Shown piece by piece: positions 47,643 to 57,523 of a stretch of DNA of 64,000 bases (the first letter of the stretch is position 1; each line of letters starts with the position of its first letter). Source of the stretch: JAWKTT01 sp041398965 (GTDB lineage Bacteria > Planctomycetota > Planctomycetia > Planctomycetales > Planctomycetaceae); contig JAWKTT010000003.1 of the NCBI GenBank assembly GCA_041398965.1, positions 1-64,000 on the forward strand. Reading direction: 5' to 3'. A model generated the notes under the pieces. It had not been told where the DNA came from. It saw nothing but the letters and a program-made list of their open reading frames with translations, and ran no database searches. The translations under genes were made by a program, and so were the position numbers.

Positions 47643-48545
47643 ATGAAGGAAGCCCATCGGCAAACGCGATCTTACTTGATGGAGATGTTTCAGCGGCATG
47701 GGTTCCATCCGCGTCACGATCTCGGTCAGAACTTCCTGATTGATATCAACATCATCGATTTTGTCATCCGGAATGCCGAGCTGCGTGAGAACGATGTCGC
47801 CCTCGAGATTGGAGCTGGGACAGGGGGGTTGACCGACTTCCTCGCCCAAGATGCCGGGCATGTCGTCTCTGTCGAACTCGACCGCAACATGCACGCCCTC
47901 GCCACCGAGACCATCACCGGGCACGAAAACGTCACACTCCTCAACACCGACGCCCTCAAGAACAAAAACAACTTCTCCCCCACAGTCCTTGATGCGGTCA
48001 ACGAAGCCCTCGCTGCCGAACCGGGTCGGCAACTCAAATTGATTGCCAACCTCCCCTACAGCATCGCGACCCCGGTCATCTCAAACCTGGTTGCCACCAA
48101 CCTCCCGTGGGAACGGATGGTCGTCACGATTCAGTACGAACTCGGACTGAGGATGACTGCGAAACCGAAGACCTCGCACTACGGTTCGCTCGCCGTTTGG
48201 CTGCAATCGCAGTGCAAAGTCACCATGCTGAAGAAGCTCCCCCCGACGGTCTTCTGGCCTCGCCCCAAAGTCGACTCGGCGATTATGCTCATCGAACCGG
48301 ACCTCGAACTCCGGGCCGCAATTCCCGATCGGGAGTTCTTCCACAACTTTGTTCGGATGGTCTTTCAGCATCGACGCAAACTGCTCAGAGGGGTCCTCGC
48401 CGGGATGTACCGCGACCAAATCGACAAAGCCCGTGTCGACACCTTGCTGGAAGAGGTCGGCTTCGGCGAAGGTCTGCGGGCCGAAGAAATCGACATCCCC
48501 TCCCTCGTCAAACTTGCCACCCACATTCAACGCTCGATCTCCTGA
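47643..48545 (+). CDS. rsmA: 16S rRNA dimethyladenosine transferase
   Basis: 300 residues from ATG 47643; the upstream extension to 47259 overlaps the divergent gene and is unlikely. It dimethylates the two adjacent adenines near the 16S 3' end, late in small-subunit assembly. HDLGQNFLIDINIIDFVI is the family's N-terminal signature, LEIGAGTGGLTDFLAQ the SAM motif, and NLPYSIATPVI the NLPY catalytic motif. FFHNFVRMVFQHRRKLLRG is the C-terminal helical domain. Confidence 0.97.
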   Translation: MKEAHRQTRSYLMEMFQRHGFHPRHDLGQNFLIDINIIDFVIRNAELRENDVALEIGAGTGGLTDFLAQDAGHVVSVELDRNMHALATETITGHENVTLLNTDALKNKNNFSPTVLDAVNEALAAEPGRQLKLIANLPYSIATPVISNLVATNLPWERMVVTIQYELGLRMTAKPKTSHYGSLAVWLQSQCKVTMLKKLPPTVFWPRPKVDSAIMLIEPDLELRAAIPDREFFHNFVRMVFQHRRKLLRGVLAGMYRDQIDKARVDTLLEEVGFGEGLRAEEIDIPSLVKLATHIQRSIS

Positions 48546-48618
48546 TCGAACGCCGACTTCCGACTTCCTCTCAGGCCCCCTCGACACTCAAGGCCCTTTG
48601 ACCGCATCGTGAGGACCA

Positions 48619-49620
48619 TCACGCCGCACGAGTACCTGCCTCTTGGTCTCGGTCGTCCGTGCTTGGCGTATAAGGCATCGTGTCGAACATCCGACGTCGA
48701 CGCGTCCGGGTCGAGCGACGGGCCGCGACGCTCAACGTGCGAACCTTCCCCCGAATCGCAATCAAAATCTCAGACCAACGATTCACCCGGTACACCGACT
48801 GACACGCCGTCGCATGGCGATTGTAACACTCTGCCCATGCCGTACCGAGTTCTTCCCAGACCCCTTGCTTCAAGAACGACTCACGCAGCTGAGCCATGTC
48901 TTTGATCCACAAGTACCGACCGGCAACACCAGTCGCCTGTCGCAACCCTTGCAGGTCGATCAACTTCGCGGTTCCATCATCGGCGAGAAAGAAATGCGGC
49001 CAATGACAATCGCCATGAAACAGCCCCGCCCCATGCAACCGGGCGGCTGTCGCTGCGACACAGTCGATCACTCGCAGCAACTCCTCGTGACGTGACGGCC
49101 CATCGGCTTTCAGAATTCGCGAGACCGCCATCGAAGCGGTCTCGGAACTCGCGATCTCTTCGCTCACAAAGAGCGTGTCGAATCGATGCTCGTTCGACGA
49201 TGTTCCCGGTCGTAAGACTCCAACCGCTGCAACCTCCATTGTGGGCACCCCCGCCCGTTGACACGCACCAATCGCATCCGCTTCTTGAAGCCCGCGCCGC
49301 TGCATCACTCGTCGCTGGAGTCCTTGCCCCGGACGATGACGCTTCAAATGCAGACGCAACGGCTCATCGCCCACTCGCTCGACAGTCAGGACGATGTTGT
49401 CCCATCCCCCCGGTCGACGTCGTTCACGAACCAGTACCGCATGATCACCCGAACTCGCCCCGAGAAGGTCATCGAATGTTTGCCATTCGAGTCGATCGAA
49501 CAACGACACCAAATCAGGGCGAACGAGTAACTGCCCCTCGTCCCGACGAACGAAGTCATCAGGCCAAAGCGACCTCGTGCTCCCGTCTGCTGACTTCGGT
49601 GTCTCCTCGACCGCAGCCAT
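48619..49620 (-). CDS. Lipopolysaccharide kinase (WaaP/InaA family)
   Basis: 333 residues. A kinase-like fold for phosphorylating LPS core sugars: LRLHLKRHRPGQG (Lys), EADAIGACQRAGVPTM (Glu), catalytic loop LFHGDCHWPHFFLADDG (compare HRDLYLCHFFL of WaaP), and LIDLQGLRQATG with the metal-binding Asp. The C-terminal 60 residues are Arg-rich. It starts at the base next to the stop codon of the preceding methyltransferase gene, so the two are translationally coupled. It is the last gene of a four-gene envelope glycan cluster (48619-52524). Confidence 0.88.
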   Translation of the reverse strand: MAAVEETPKSADGSTRSLWPDDFVRRDEGQLLVRPDLVSLFDRLEWQTFDDLLGASSGDHAVLVRERRRPGGWDNIVLTVERVGDEPLRLHLKRHRPGQGLQRRVMQRRGLQEADAIGACQRAGVPTMEVAAVGVLRPGTSSNEHRFDTLFVSEEIASSETASMAVSRILKADGPSRHEELLRVIDCVAATAARLHGAGLFHGDCHWPHFFLADDGTAKLIDLQGLRQATGVAGRYLWIKDMAQLRESFLKQGVWEELGTAWAECYNRHATACQSVYRVNRWSEILIAIRGKVRTLSVAARRSTRTRRRRMFDTMPYTPSTDDRDQEAGTRAA

Positions 49621-50376
49621 CTAGCCAGCCTTTCTCGCCGACACCGCGTCGGGGATGCCAACGACATACCACAATCGCGACATCCCCCAGCAGACCGGCT
49701 GCTTCAGAGTGACGCTCAATCCCGCTGCCTGAAACTCCTCGACCATCGTCGACATCGGAATCGGTCGATAGTTCCCCAAGTCACGTCCGAGAATCGCAAA
49801 CTTCAAACGCTTCGCCACCACACTCAACGCGAAACTATTGGCAAACGAAACAATCACCGGCCCCCGACTCAGGCGGGCAAACTCGCTGAGCACGTGAATT
49901 CGTGTTTGGGGCTCATGAAAGTGGTGAAACAGTCGCTGACACCAGACGCCATCGAATGACTCGTCCGCAAACCCTGTGTCAGCCGCATCACCCGTCACAA
50001 ATTCACAACGATCCATTGCCGCAGGATGCCGCGTCGCAATGATCTGCCGGGCCTTCTCGACCATGTGCTTCGAGCTATCCACCGCCGTAATGCGATGTCC
50101 CCCTTGAATGAGCAACTGCGACCCACGCCCCGCACCGCAAGGAAGGTCGAGAATGTGTCCTCCAGCGGGATACTGACGAATCAACTGTTCGACAACCCGC
50201 TGCTCTCGTTGTTGGCGAAAACTCCCGTTGTACCCCTCGGGATACCCCCCAGCACTCTCGGCAGAGTCAAACGCAGTCACCGCATCGACATAAGAAACCT
50301 GTTGTCGAATCACCTCCGGGCTCTCTACGGTCGGTGCGTGCAAGGTGAAATTCGTCGCCTGATTCGCTCGAGTCAT
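49621..50376 (-). CDS. Class I SAM-dependent methyltransferase of the envelope glycan cluster
   Basis: 251 residues. HILDLPCGAGRGSQLLIQGG is motif I, ITAVDSSKHMVEKAR motif II, DTGFADESFDGVWCQRLFHH motif III-IV (Methyltransf_11 type). The N-terminus contains GYPEGYNGSFRQQREQRVVE. It is directly abutted by the WaaP-like kinase gene downstream, suggesting joint action on a lipid-linked sugar. The acceptor is unknown. Confidence 0.9.
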   Translation of the reverse strand: MTRANQATNFTLHAPTVESPEVIRQQVSYVDAVTAFDSAESAGGYPEGYNGSFRQQREQRVVEQLIRQYPAGGHILDLPCGAGRGSQLLIQGGHRITAVDSSKHMVEKARQIIATRHPAAMDRCEFVTGDAADTGFADESFDGVWCQRLFHHFHEPQTRIHVLSEFARLSRGPVIVSFANSFALSVVAKRLKFAILGRDLGNYRPIPMSTMVEEFQAAGLSVTLKQPVCWGMSRLWYVVGIPDAVSARKAG

Positions 50377-50619
50377 CGTGTTTCCTAATCTGTATTCTAA
50401 CTAAGTTTGCAAACCCGGCTTCCGCCTGACTGACTGTCCTTACAAGCTGCGATTATCCGTCTCATCGTAACCCGAAGCTTCAGCGAGAGGAATCTAGCGA
50501 CCGACGCTAACCGTTTCCTCGCTGACGCTCCGGGGGACGATTAATAAGTGTCTGACTCACAAGACGTTTCTTTAGCCTCGATATCCTAAACCTTGAGTCC
50601 TAAATCCTAATTTCTTCCC

Positions 50620-51354
50620 CTACTGCCAATGCTGTGCCACCCATCCTGTCGGGCGGATATGTTTATAGAAACGTTTGTACCATGGGGCGGGCCAATGGCC
50701 GATGACGGCATCGGGAGGATTTGGCACTCCGGGAAATGCAACCACCTTTGTCCCTGGGGGCAGTTGTGGTTCGATAAACCAGCGACGCGGCCCTTTGGGG
50801 ACGCAATGCACCTTGAAGCTGCAACACCAGGAGTCCGGCCAGAATGTCATTGCCCCCGCAGGAATCGTGCGGGATATGTAAGTCTGTGAGTTCGGATAGG
50901 TTGCCAGAATCTCCGGCCCACGGGCGACCAGTTGATCGTAAAGCTCCGTGTGCGAGCCAATGCGGAACCGATAGACCGACGTGTTCCCAATTCCTTGTCC
51001 CGACTGCGTCCAGTTCGGGCAAACAATGAAGTCCCCGGGCTGTTCAAAGAAGCTATCTAGGCTGCCGGTAATCACGGTGTCTAAATCAAGAAAGAGAACG
51101 TCACCAGATGTGTATCCGGGAATTGTTGACCCCCATAGTGACACCTTTCGCCATCCATAATTACATTCCGGAGCACGCAGAGGAACCGTCGGGCAAGGAT
51201 GGCACTCGACCTCGGGGATAATGTCGTTGACATCATCCGTCAGGCAGACGAGACGAAATGGGCCGGTGATATTCCGAGAGATCATTCGATAGAGCCGATT
51301 CACATAATCGGCTCCATAGAGCGTTCCCCATTTCATGCAGACGATCTGCTTCAT
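50620..51354 (-). CDS. Glycosyltransferase-like protein (GT8-type fold)
   Basis: 244 residues. MKQIVCMKWGTLYGADYVNR starts a nucleotide-sugar binding fold, FRLVCLTDDVNDI is the usual third strand, and SGDVLFLDLDTVITGSLDSF carries the DxD metal motif (D-L-D). NTSVYRFRIGSHTELYDQL and VIGHWPAPWYKRFYKHIRPT are later motifs seen in GT8-like transferases of planctomycetes and proteobacteria. Donor and acceptor are unknown. It lies between the GT4 gene (46 bp) and the methyltransferase gene (243 bp). Confidence 0.82.
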   Translation of the reverse strand: MKQIVCMKWGTLYGADYVNRLYRMISRNITGPFRLVCLTDDVNDIIPEVECHPCPTVPLRAPECNYGWRKVSLWGSTIPGYTSGDVLFLDLDTVITGSLDSFFEQPGDFIVCPNWTQSGQGIGNTSVYRFRIGSHTELYDQLVARGPEILATYPNSQTYISRTIPAGAMTFWPDSWCCSFKVHCVPKGPRRWFIEPQLPPGTKVVAFPGVPNPPDAVIGHWPAPWYKRFYKHIRPTGWVAQHWQ

Positions 51355-51399
51355 TTTCTTCTACCGGTGTACTAAGTCGCTATGAATGATGGCGATGTG

Positions 51400-52524
51400 T
51401 TAGGCTGCGATGTTCTCGTAAAGTCGGATCGTCGTTTCGGACATGTGTTGACGCGTAAACTGTAAGTTTGGGTGAATTTCCTGGTTCGTCTCGATGCATG
51501 CTTCAATCTGACGGACCACTTCCGCGACATCGCCCGGGGTCACTCGGCCAGCAGGAAACAGCGTTCGCAGGATCTCCGCAGCTCCTCCATGATCGTAACC
51601 AACCACCGGCGTCCCGAGGCTGAGCGCCTCGACAACGGTTCGCCCGAAAGCTTCCGGCGGGTTCGACGACAGCGACAGGACCACGTCCGACACCGAGAGA
51701 ATTTCCCGCAGGTCCAGACGATGCGGCAACATCATCACGTGATCTTGCAGGCCAAGTTCGACGATTCGACACTCGACCTCCTGAGCATAATGTCGACGCC
51801 GTGGATCAACGCCCCCCACGATCAGACCGTTGACCAACGTTCCCCGCTGCTTGAGTTGATGAATCGCCGTCAGGAAGTCGAAGTGCCCTTTTAGTCTGGT
51901 GATTCGACCAGGAAGGGTGAGCAATGGCCTCTGCTGCAGGGCAGGATGCTCCTGTTTCCAGCGTGACAACCACTGTTCCGAAGGACGAAAATCCGGTGTG
52001 TAATTGAGTTGGTCGATCCCTTCGTAGATCGTTTCGACGGTGTCCAGGTCGAGAAGTCGTGGGAAACTCGACAGCAGATAGTCGCGTACAGTTTCCGAGA
52101 CCGCGATGACCTTCTCCCCCTTCGCCATGATGGCACTGTAAGGGTTGACGGAATACAGCCCATGAGCCGTCGTGACAAAGCGGGGTCTCCAAGCCGCTGG
52201 AAGTTTTCGCCACGCCAGCCATGCCACCCACGCCGGATGACGAGACCGTGCATGTAAGACGTCAACCTGTTCGGCCCGGAGAATCTCCTTGAGTCGCGAA
52301 ACGGCCCGAAGCGAACCGACGAGATGCCTTTTGGTGATGGGCAACTCGATATGTTCGGCCCCGTGGAGTTCGAGTTGACCGACCAACGGACCACCACTGG
52401 AGACCACAATTGACCGATGTCCTGCGCGGACGATCTCTTCGCTCATTTCGAGCGCGCTGGACTCGACCCCTCCCCCATCAAGGGCGGGGAGCATCTGCAT
52501 TACGGTCAACCGACGTCCATCCAT
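51400..52524 (-). CDS. Glycosyltransferase family 4 protein
   Basis: 374 residues. A GT-B fold: N-terminal MQMLPALDGGGVESSALEMS (acceptor-side domain with GGGVE), a linker near residue 185, and the C-terminal Glycos_transf_1 domain with PLLTLPGRITRLKGHFDFL, LSLSSNPPEAFGRTVVEALS (the EAFGRTVVEAL nucleotide-sugar motif) and TPVVGYDHGGAAEIL. It transfers a sugar in LPS-type or capsule synthesis. It is the first gene of the cluster. Confidence 0.94.
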   Translation of the reverse strand: MDGRRLTVMQMLPALDGGGVESSALEMSEEIVRAGHRSIVVSSGGPLVGQLELHGAEHIELPITKRHLVGSLRAVSRLKEILRAEQVDVLHARSRHPAWVAWLAWRKLPAAWRPRFVTTAHGLYSVNPYSAIMAKGEKVIAVSETVRDYLLSSFPRLLDLDTVETIYEGIDQLNYTPDFRPSEQWLSRWKQEHPALQQRPLLTLPGRITRLKGHFDFLTAIHQLKQRGTLVNGLIVGGVDPRRRHYAQEVECRIVELGLQDHVMMLPHRLDLREILSVSDVVLSLSSNPPEAFGRTVVEALSLGTPVVGYDHGGAAEILRTLFPAGRVTPGDVAEVVRQIEACIETNQEIHPNLQFTRQHMSETTIRLYENIAA

Positions 52525-52974
52525 GTCCGTCTAACGCCTGAAATATCGTTGTTTGTCAGTAAGAGAACCGGGCGACAACCCTGTCGTTCCCAGTCTGCGA
52601 TCAGGGTGTGTGGTGACAGAATCAGTCGCAAAGTCCTGTCGGAACGCCCTGAAGCGGCGGGACGTTACCGCAAATCGTGGAATCAGGTCAACGACAGTTC
52701 GATGCACATGGTGGGAGAGGGTTGACTCATAATCCTTACAAAAGGTACAACCCGCATAGCCCCTGTGTTGTGTAAACTTGTCACATTGACAACTATTCTT
52801 ACTTTCGTTATCATTACGTCACGAAAGCCTGTCGGGTTGCCACACACGCATCTGGTCCGCGGGTTTTTCGAGAAGTTGCCGAGTTGGTGCTTCCCTGTCG
52901 GCCTCCCGTTCTCTCAAACGGCGAAGGTCGAAAACCCGCATTTTCCCATGTGTTGCAATCACAGGAGAGATGCG
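52525..52974. other. 450-bp divergent region between the glycan cluster and the prepilin-like gene
   Basis: Two divergent promoters should lie here. The sequence near 52740-52810 is AT-rich. I see no gene or repeat. Confidence 0.4.
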
Positions 52975-53532
52975 ATGAACGTGTTGAAGACAAATGTGCT
53001 GAGTCAGTTGTGGAACGACGAAACGGGGCTCGTCCTCTCGTCGGAGATGGTTCTGGTGGGGACCATTGGGGTCATCGGAGCGACAGTTGGCCTCAAGGCG
53101 ATTGCCGAATCGGTGAATCGGGAACTGACCGATGTTGCGATGGCTGTCAGAAGCCTCGATCAGAGCTATTCGCTTGAAGGAACAACCGGTTGCGGAGCGA
53201 GCACTGCCGGCTCCAGCTTCCGTCAGCAAGACGTTTCCAAGTCGCTCGACGAACTGTGCGCCGTCGTCGACAAGGAAAAGAAGGCAGCCGAGAAACGCGA
53301 AGCTCAGATGTTGAAGGATCTGCAAGACCGAAAGGCTGCCGAAAAGAAGCACGATGACGACAAACGTCACGAGCAGAAGAAACCCGAAATGAAAAAGCCG
53401 GAACCGAAACCGGAGGGGGACAAGAAGCCCGAACCGAAGAAGCCTGTCGAAAAGAAGGGGTCCGAGAAAAAGGATGCAGAGAAGAAAGGGGACCCAAAGA
53501 AGAAGCAGGCTAAAGGCGAAGTCATTCTTTAG
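52975..53532 (+). CDS. Prepilin-like membrane protein with Lys/Pro/Glu-rich tail
   Basis: 185 residues from ATG 52975 (AGGAGAG upstream); the frame open from 52765 is not used. NDETGLVLSSEMVLVGTIGV is a hydrophobic segment preceded by a Gly-x5-Glu pattern, similar to Flp/TadE prepilin signals, then IGATVGLKAIAESVNRE. The middle is polar, with GCGASTAGSSF. The last 85 residues consist of KKPE, PKPE and EKK units. Such proteins recur in planctomycetes; function is unknown. A strong terminator follows at 53564. Confidence 0.8.
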   Translation: MNVLKTNVLSQLWNDETGLVLSSEMVLVGTIGVIGATVGLKAIAESVNRELTDVAMAVRSLDQSYSLEGTTGCGASTAGSSFRQQDVSKSLDELCAVVDKEKKAAEKREAQMLKDLQDRKAAEKKHDDDKRHEQKKPEMKKPEPKPEGDKKPEPKKPVEKKGSEKKDAEKKGDPKKKQAKGEVIL

Positions 53533-53563
53533 TCGTTTCCACCCTCAAACGATCGCAGTTTTC

Positions 53564-53602
53564 GAGACCTGATCTCCCCACCGGGATCGGGTCTCTTGTT
53601 TT
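53564..53602 (+). terminator. Intrinsic terminator of the prepilin-like gene
   Basis: GAGACCTGATC (53564-53574) pairs with GATCGGGTCTC (53585-53595) with one G-T wobble, and TTGTTTT follows. It is 31 bp past the stop codon. Confidence 0.85.
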
Positions 53603-53643
53603 GCCTCGGTCTGTTTTCTCCCGATCACTCGGTGCCGCACCTC

Positions 53644-54987
53644 TCAGCTGTCAAGTCCCTGGAGTGGGCCGGAGCTGTCTCCCAGACGGTCGATATGGAT
53701 GCCTCCCCCTGCAAGCATGGAAAGGTAGAGATTCGTCAGCGGTGTTCGGTCGGGGTAGGCAATGTGTCGCCCCGACTTGACCAGTCCGTTTCCTTTACCC
53801 GCCAGAATGATCGGCAGGTTATTGTGATTGTGGGCGTTTCCGTCGCCGATGCCGCTCCCATAGACGACAAGGCTGTGATCCAACAGGGTGCCATCTCCTT
53901 CCGGGACCCCTCGCATGCGTTCGAGGATGTACGCCAACTGGGTCACATGAAACTGATTGATCTTCTGCAACTTTGCCTGCTTTTCGGCCTTATTATCATG
54001 GTGCGACAGATCGTGATGGCCATCGGGAACATCGAGAAAAGGATAGCTGCGATTGCTTCCTTCGTTCGCAAACACCATTGTTGAGACGCGAGTGGTGTCG
54101 GTCTGAAACGCCATCACGATGAGGTCACCGAGGATGCGGAGATGACCTTCGTAGGAACCAGGTATTCCCGAGGGACGTTCCATTTGCACAGACTGACCGC
54201 CGGGAGCGCTGGCCGCTTTGTCAATCCGAATTTCCAACTCCCGGATGGCAGTCAGGTATTCGTCCAACTTCCGTTGATCCGCTACGCCAACTTGCTGATG
54301 AATCCGCTGAGCATCGTCGCGGACCATGTCCAGAATACTTTTGTTGTACCGCTCTCGTCGGGCTCTGGCTTCGGCGGATTCGCCGGGGCGACCTGTCGAA
54401 AATAGACGATCGAAGATCAACTTCGGGTTCACTTCCTTGGCGACCGGTTGTGTTTCGGTTCGCCATGAAATGTTTGACGAATACGCACAGCTATATCCCG
54501 AGTCACAGTTCCCCGACTGTCCCCCCTCTTCGGCCCCGATTTCGAGTGATGCGAACCGAGTGAGCCGACCGAACTCCCGGGCGGCAACCTGATCGACGGA
54601 AACACCTGCTCGAATGTCGGCTCCATCAGTCTTGCGAGCCTGAGTCCCGGTGAGAAAGGTTGTCAGCGCACGGGCATGATCCCCCCCGCCATCGCCGTTC
54701 GCCTCTGCCTTCTGTTGCGTCAACCCGCTCAGCACGCAAAATTCCGACTTGAGCGATACTAATGGTTGCAACGTCTTAGGCAGTTCGTAGTCGGCCCCTT
54801 CCGTTTTGGGGAGCCAGTCCGGCATGTGTTTGCCATTCGGGACATAGAGGAATGCCATCCGTAGTGGACGAGCTGCGACTTCGGCTGCGGCGGTTGATCG
54901 GGGGAGCATTGCATCGAGCAACGGCAACGCGATCGCCGCCCCGAGTCCCTTGAGGGTCCTACGGCGGGAAATTCGAGGGAGAGACAT
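53644..54987 (-). CDS. DUF1552 domain protein, Tat-exported
   Basis: 447 residues from ATG 54987 (MSLPRISRRRTLKGLGAAIA, a Tat leader). Family landmarks are LRMAFLYVPNGKHMPDWLP, FCVLSGLTQQKAEANGDGGG, DHARALTTFLTGTQARKTDG, and the C-terminal ILERMRGVPEGDGTLLDHSL with VVYGSGIGDGNAHNHNNLPI and ILAGKGNG. DUF1552 proteins pair with DUF1592 cytochromes in planctomycetes; here the DUF1592 gene is immediately upstream (212 bp). The role is unproven, possibly extracellular degradation. Confidence 0.92.
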   Translation of the reverse strand: MSLPRISRRRTLKGLGAAIALPLLDAMLPRSTAAAEVAARPLRMAFLYVPNGKHMPDWLPKTEGADYELPKTLQPLVSLKSEFCVLSGLTQQKAEANGDGGGDHARALTTFLTGTQARKTDGADIRAGVSVDQVAAREFGRLTRFASLEIGAEEGGQSGNCDSGYSCAYSSNISWRTETQPVAKEVNPKLIFDRLFSTGRPGESAEARARRERYNKSILDMVRDDAQRIHQQVGVADQRKLDEYLTAIRELEIRIDKAASAPGGQSVQMERPSGIPGSYEGHLRILGDLIVMAFQTDTTRVSTMVFANEGSNRSYPFLDVPDGHHDLSHHDNKAEKQAKLQKINQFHVTQLAYILERMRGVPEGDGTLLDHSLVVYGSGIGDGNAHNHNNLPIILAGKGNGLVKSGRHIAYPDRTPLTNLYLSMLAGGGIHIDRLGDSSGPLQGLDS

Positions 54988-55198
54988 GACACGTCCTCTA
55001 TTCTTTGAGTCAATTCGTTTGACAACACTTCTCGTTGGCCCGCCAAACTGAAACACGCCTTCGCCTGCCGCCTTCAATCTAAGCTATTTTATGCGTTCTC
55101 TGGACAGCCCGCCACTCGGAATTCTCTCGACCTCCCGTTTCCAGGCAGACCCCGCCGAACTTTGCGATTTCGAACCGGACAAGGCGCCCGCTCGACAT

Positions 55199-57523
55199 CT
55201 ATTGCGGGAGGCTGGTTCTGGCTCGACTTCGGAACGCGGGACTCTGAATGATCTCGCGGACAAGGACCGAGAACTTGTCTCCGTCCGATTCCATCTTTTC
55301 TGTGATGTCGTTGAGCGTGCATTCGTCGAAGTATTCGAGGCCGCGACCGATGGCGAACGTCAGCAACTTGCCGGCGATACAACGACGAAACTCCGCTTTT
55401 CGTTCGAGGAGAATCTGATGCAACTCGATCGCCCCGCGAAAGGTCCGGCCGTCGGGCAATTCGCCCAATGGCTCGATGGGAAAACCCTGATCCTCTTCTC
55501 TCCAGCGTCCAATGGGGTTGAAGTTCTCGAGTCCGAAACCGAGCGGGTCCATCAATCGATGGCAGCCCGCACACTCTGCTTTTGACCGATGCAATTCTAA
55601 CTGTTCTCGCAGCGACACTCGCTGTTTCCCTCGACGATTGGCGACCTCCAGTGCCGGGACGTTCGGTGGCGGCGATGGTGGGGGGGCAGCGAGAAGATTT
55701 TCCAATATCCACTTCCCCCGTTTGACTGGTGATGTCCGGGTTGGGTTTGATGTCACCGTCAAGATACTCGCCTGACCTAACAACCCCGACCGGGCAGACC
55801 CTGCCAGCGACACCCTACGAAACTCTTCGCCTTGAACATCGTTCAAGTCATAAAGCTTAGCCAGGCGTTCATTAACAAACGTGTAGTCTGCCGTCAACAA
55901 TTCGATGACACTCCGGTCATTCTGCATAATGTGTGAAAATAACATTTCCGTTTCTCGGCGCATATCAGCCCGCATCTCGGGAGTAAATTCTTTGTATTGC
56001 TTTGAATCGATCGAGATTGTGTCCAGGTTTCTGAGTTGGAGCCACTGGCCAGCAAAGTTTTTAATGAGTCCGTCCGACTTAGGGTCTTTGAGCATCCGTT
56101 GGATCTGGATGTCGAGTTTCGTGGAATCGTCAAGTTCCCCTTGGCGAGCCGCCCGGAGGAGTTCTTCGTCCGGCATCGTGCTCCAGAGGAAATAGCTCAT
56201 CCGCGAGGCAAGTTCATAGGGGTCAAGGTTTCGTGTGGCGACCGGTCCTTTGGCTGGAGGGTCTTTCTCGACACGAAAGAGAAACTGCGGCGAGACGAGA
56301 GCCGCCTGTATCGCCACTTGCATCGCTCGTTCGAGCGACGACTTGTCGTCTAGTACCAGCTGTGCGACTCGGACATAACGTTCGACTTCCGCCGACTCGA
56401 CCGGTCGGCGAAATGCCCTTGGGAGAAAGGCTGTCAGGTTCGCGCGAATGGCAGACAATTGGGCTTCGCGAGTGGCTTCTGTTTCGACGGTATTTGGAAT
56501 CAGACGACGGTGCGATTCGGGAAGCTCCTCCGGCAACACCCCAATCGGCCCAATCACAGAAACCGACGTTACATAGAGATTGCGGTCGCCACGAAGCTTC
56601 GGGTCGGGGTCGTTCGGTTGATAGTAATCGTTCAGAAACTTCACCGTCACACGATGCTTCCCCTGCTCGACTCGTTGTGTCATTTCATAGGTTCCCCGTT
56701 CATTTGAAGTTGCGGGGATGTCGATGGTCTTGAGTTCTTTGCCATCCAAAAGATAAGCCATCTTTGCTAACTCAGGTCCCGCCTGATCGGCATGCGCCTC
56801 GATACGAAAAATGTAGTCCGCAGTGGCCGGGAACGAAAAGAGGTCTCCCGCTTCGGCGACGGATCCTAATGTCTTTCCAGGACGAGTAACAATTGGGGCA
56901 AAATCTGCTTCAGGGACTAAGATCGCCCGACGTACGACTTCGTCTGCGGCTTCGAGGTATCGTTCAAAGAGGACTGGCGGAAGTGTCAGGACGTCTCCCA
57001 CGTTATCGAAACCATAGCCAACGTCGTCAGAAGGAAAGGTCGCGGCAGGTTGAAAGTCGACGCCGACTAAGTCTCGAATCGTTCGGTTGTATTCATCACG
57101 ATTCAGTCGCCGTAGTGTCACCCGACCGGGATAGGCGGGGCCGTTGCAGACGACCTTCAAGGCATGACCCTCGACCCATTGAAGGAGCCTTTGCCGATCT
57201 TCGGGCGACGGCTGCTCGGCATCGACCGGGGGCATGATGCGGGAATCGAGCTGGGTGAAGACCTTCTTCCAGACGTTGCGGTCCAACGTCGACGCCCGGC
57301 TGATGTCGAGCTTCTCGAAGTCGATCCCAGCGGCGGGTTGCCACCCAGAGTGACAGTCGCCGCAGTACTGTTGGAGCACGGGCAAGACATCTTTCGGGTA
57401 ATTCAGTTCTCCTGCCGGCTCGGCAATTGGTTCGATCGCTCGGGTCTGTGTGGCAGTCGTTCCGTGCCAGAAAACTGCCAACAACCCGCAAAGAACGGCG
57501 AAAGGCAAACGTGACCTGAGCAT
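55199..57523 (-). CDS. DUF1592 planctomycete cytochrome c protein
   Basis: 774 residues from ATG 57523; MLRSRLPFAVLCGLLAVFWH is a signal peptide. The haem motif YCGDCH is at C54-H58. Domains follow in the usual order: DUF1587 (VTLRRLNRDEYNRTIRDLVG), a carbohydrate-binding-like DUF1595 region, DUF1592 (LASRMSYFLWSTMPDEELLR), DUF1588 (GLLGQASILTVTSNPTRTSP and VKRGKWILENLL) and DUF1585 (ECAGCHRLMDPLGFGLENFN). It contains further CxxCH sites, so it may carry more than one haem. It forms an operon-like pair with the DUF1552 gene. Confidence 0.94.
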   Translation of the reverse strand: MLRSRLPFAVLCGLLAVFWHGTTATQTRAIEPIAEPAGELNYPKDVLPVLQQYCGDCHSGWQPAAGIDFEKLDISRASTLDRNVWKKVFTQLDSRIMPPVDAEQPSPEDRQRLLQWVEGHALKVVCNGPAYPGRVTLRRLNRDEYNRTIRDLVGVDFQPAATFPSDDVGYGFDNVGDVLTLPPVLFERYLEAADEVVRRAILVPEADFAPIVTRPGKTLGSVAEAGDLFSFPATADYIFRIEAHADQAGPELAKMAYLLDGKELKTIDIPATSNERGTYEMTQRVEQGKHRVTVKFLNDYYQPNDPDPKLRGDRNLYVTSVSVIGPIGVLPEELPESHRRLIPNTVETEATREAQLSAIRANLTAFLPRAFRRPVESAEVERYVRVAQLVLDDKSSLERAMQVAIQAALVSPQFLFRVEKDPPAKGPVATRNLDPYELASRMSYFLWSTMPDEELLRAARQGELDDSTKLDIQIQRMLKDPKSDGLIKNFAGQWLQLRNLDTISIDSKQYKEFTPEMRADMRRETEMLFSHIMQNDRSVIELLTADYTFVNERLAKLYDLNDVQGEEFRRVSLAGSARSGLLGQASILTVTSNPTRTSPVKRGKWILENLLAAPPPSPPPNVPALEVANRRGKQRVSLREQLELHRSKAECAGCHRLMDPLGFGLENFNPIGRWREEDQGFPIEPLGELPDGRTFRGAIELHQILLERKAEFRRCIAGKLLTFAIGRGLEYFDECTLNDITEKMESDGDKFSVLVREIIQSPAFRSRARTSLPQ

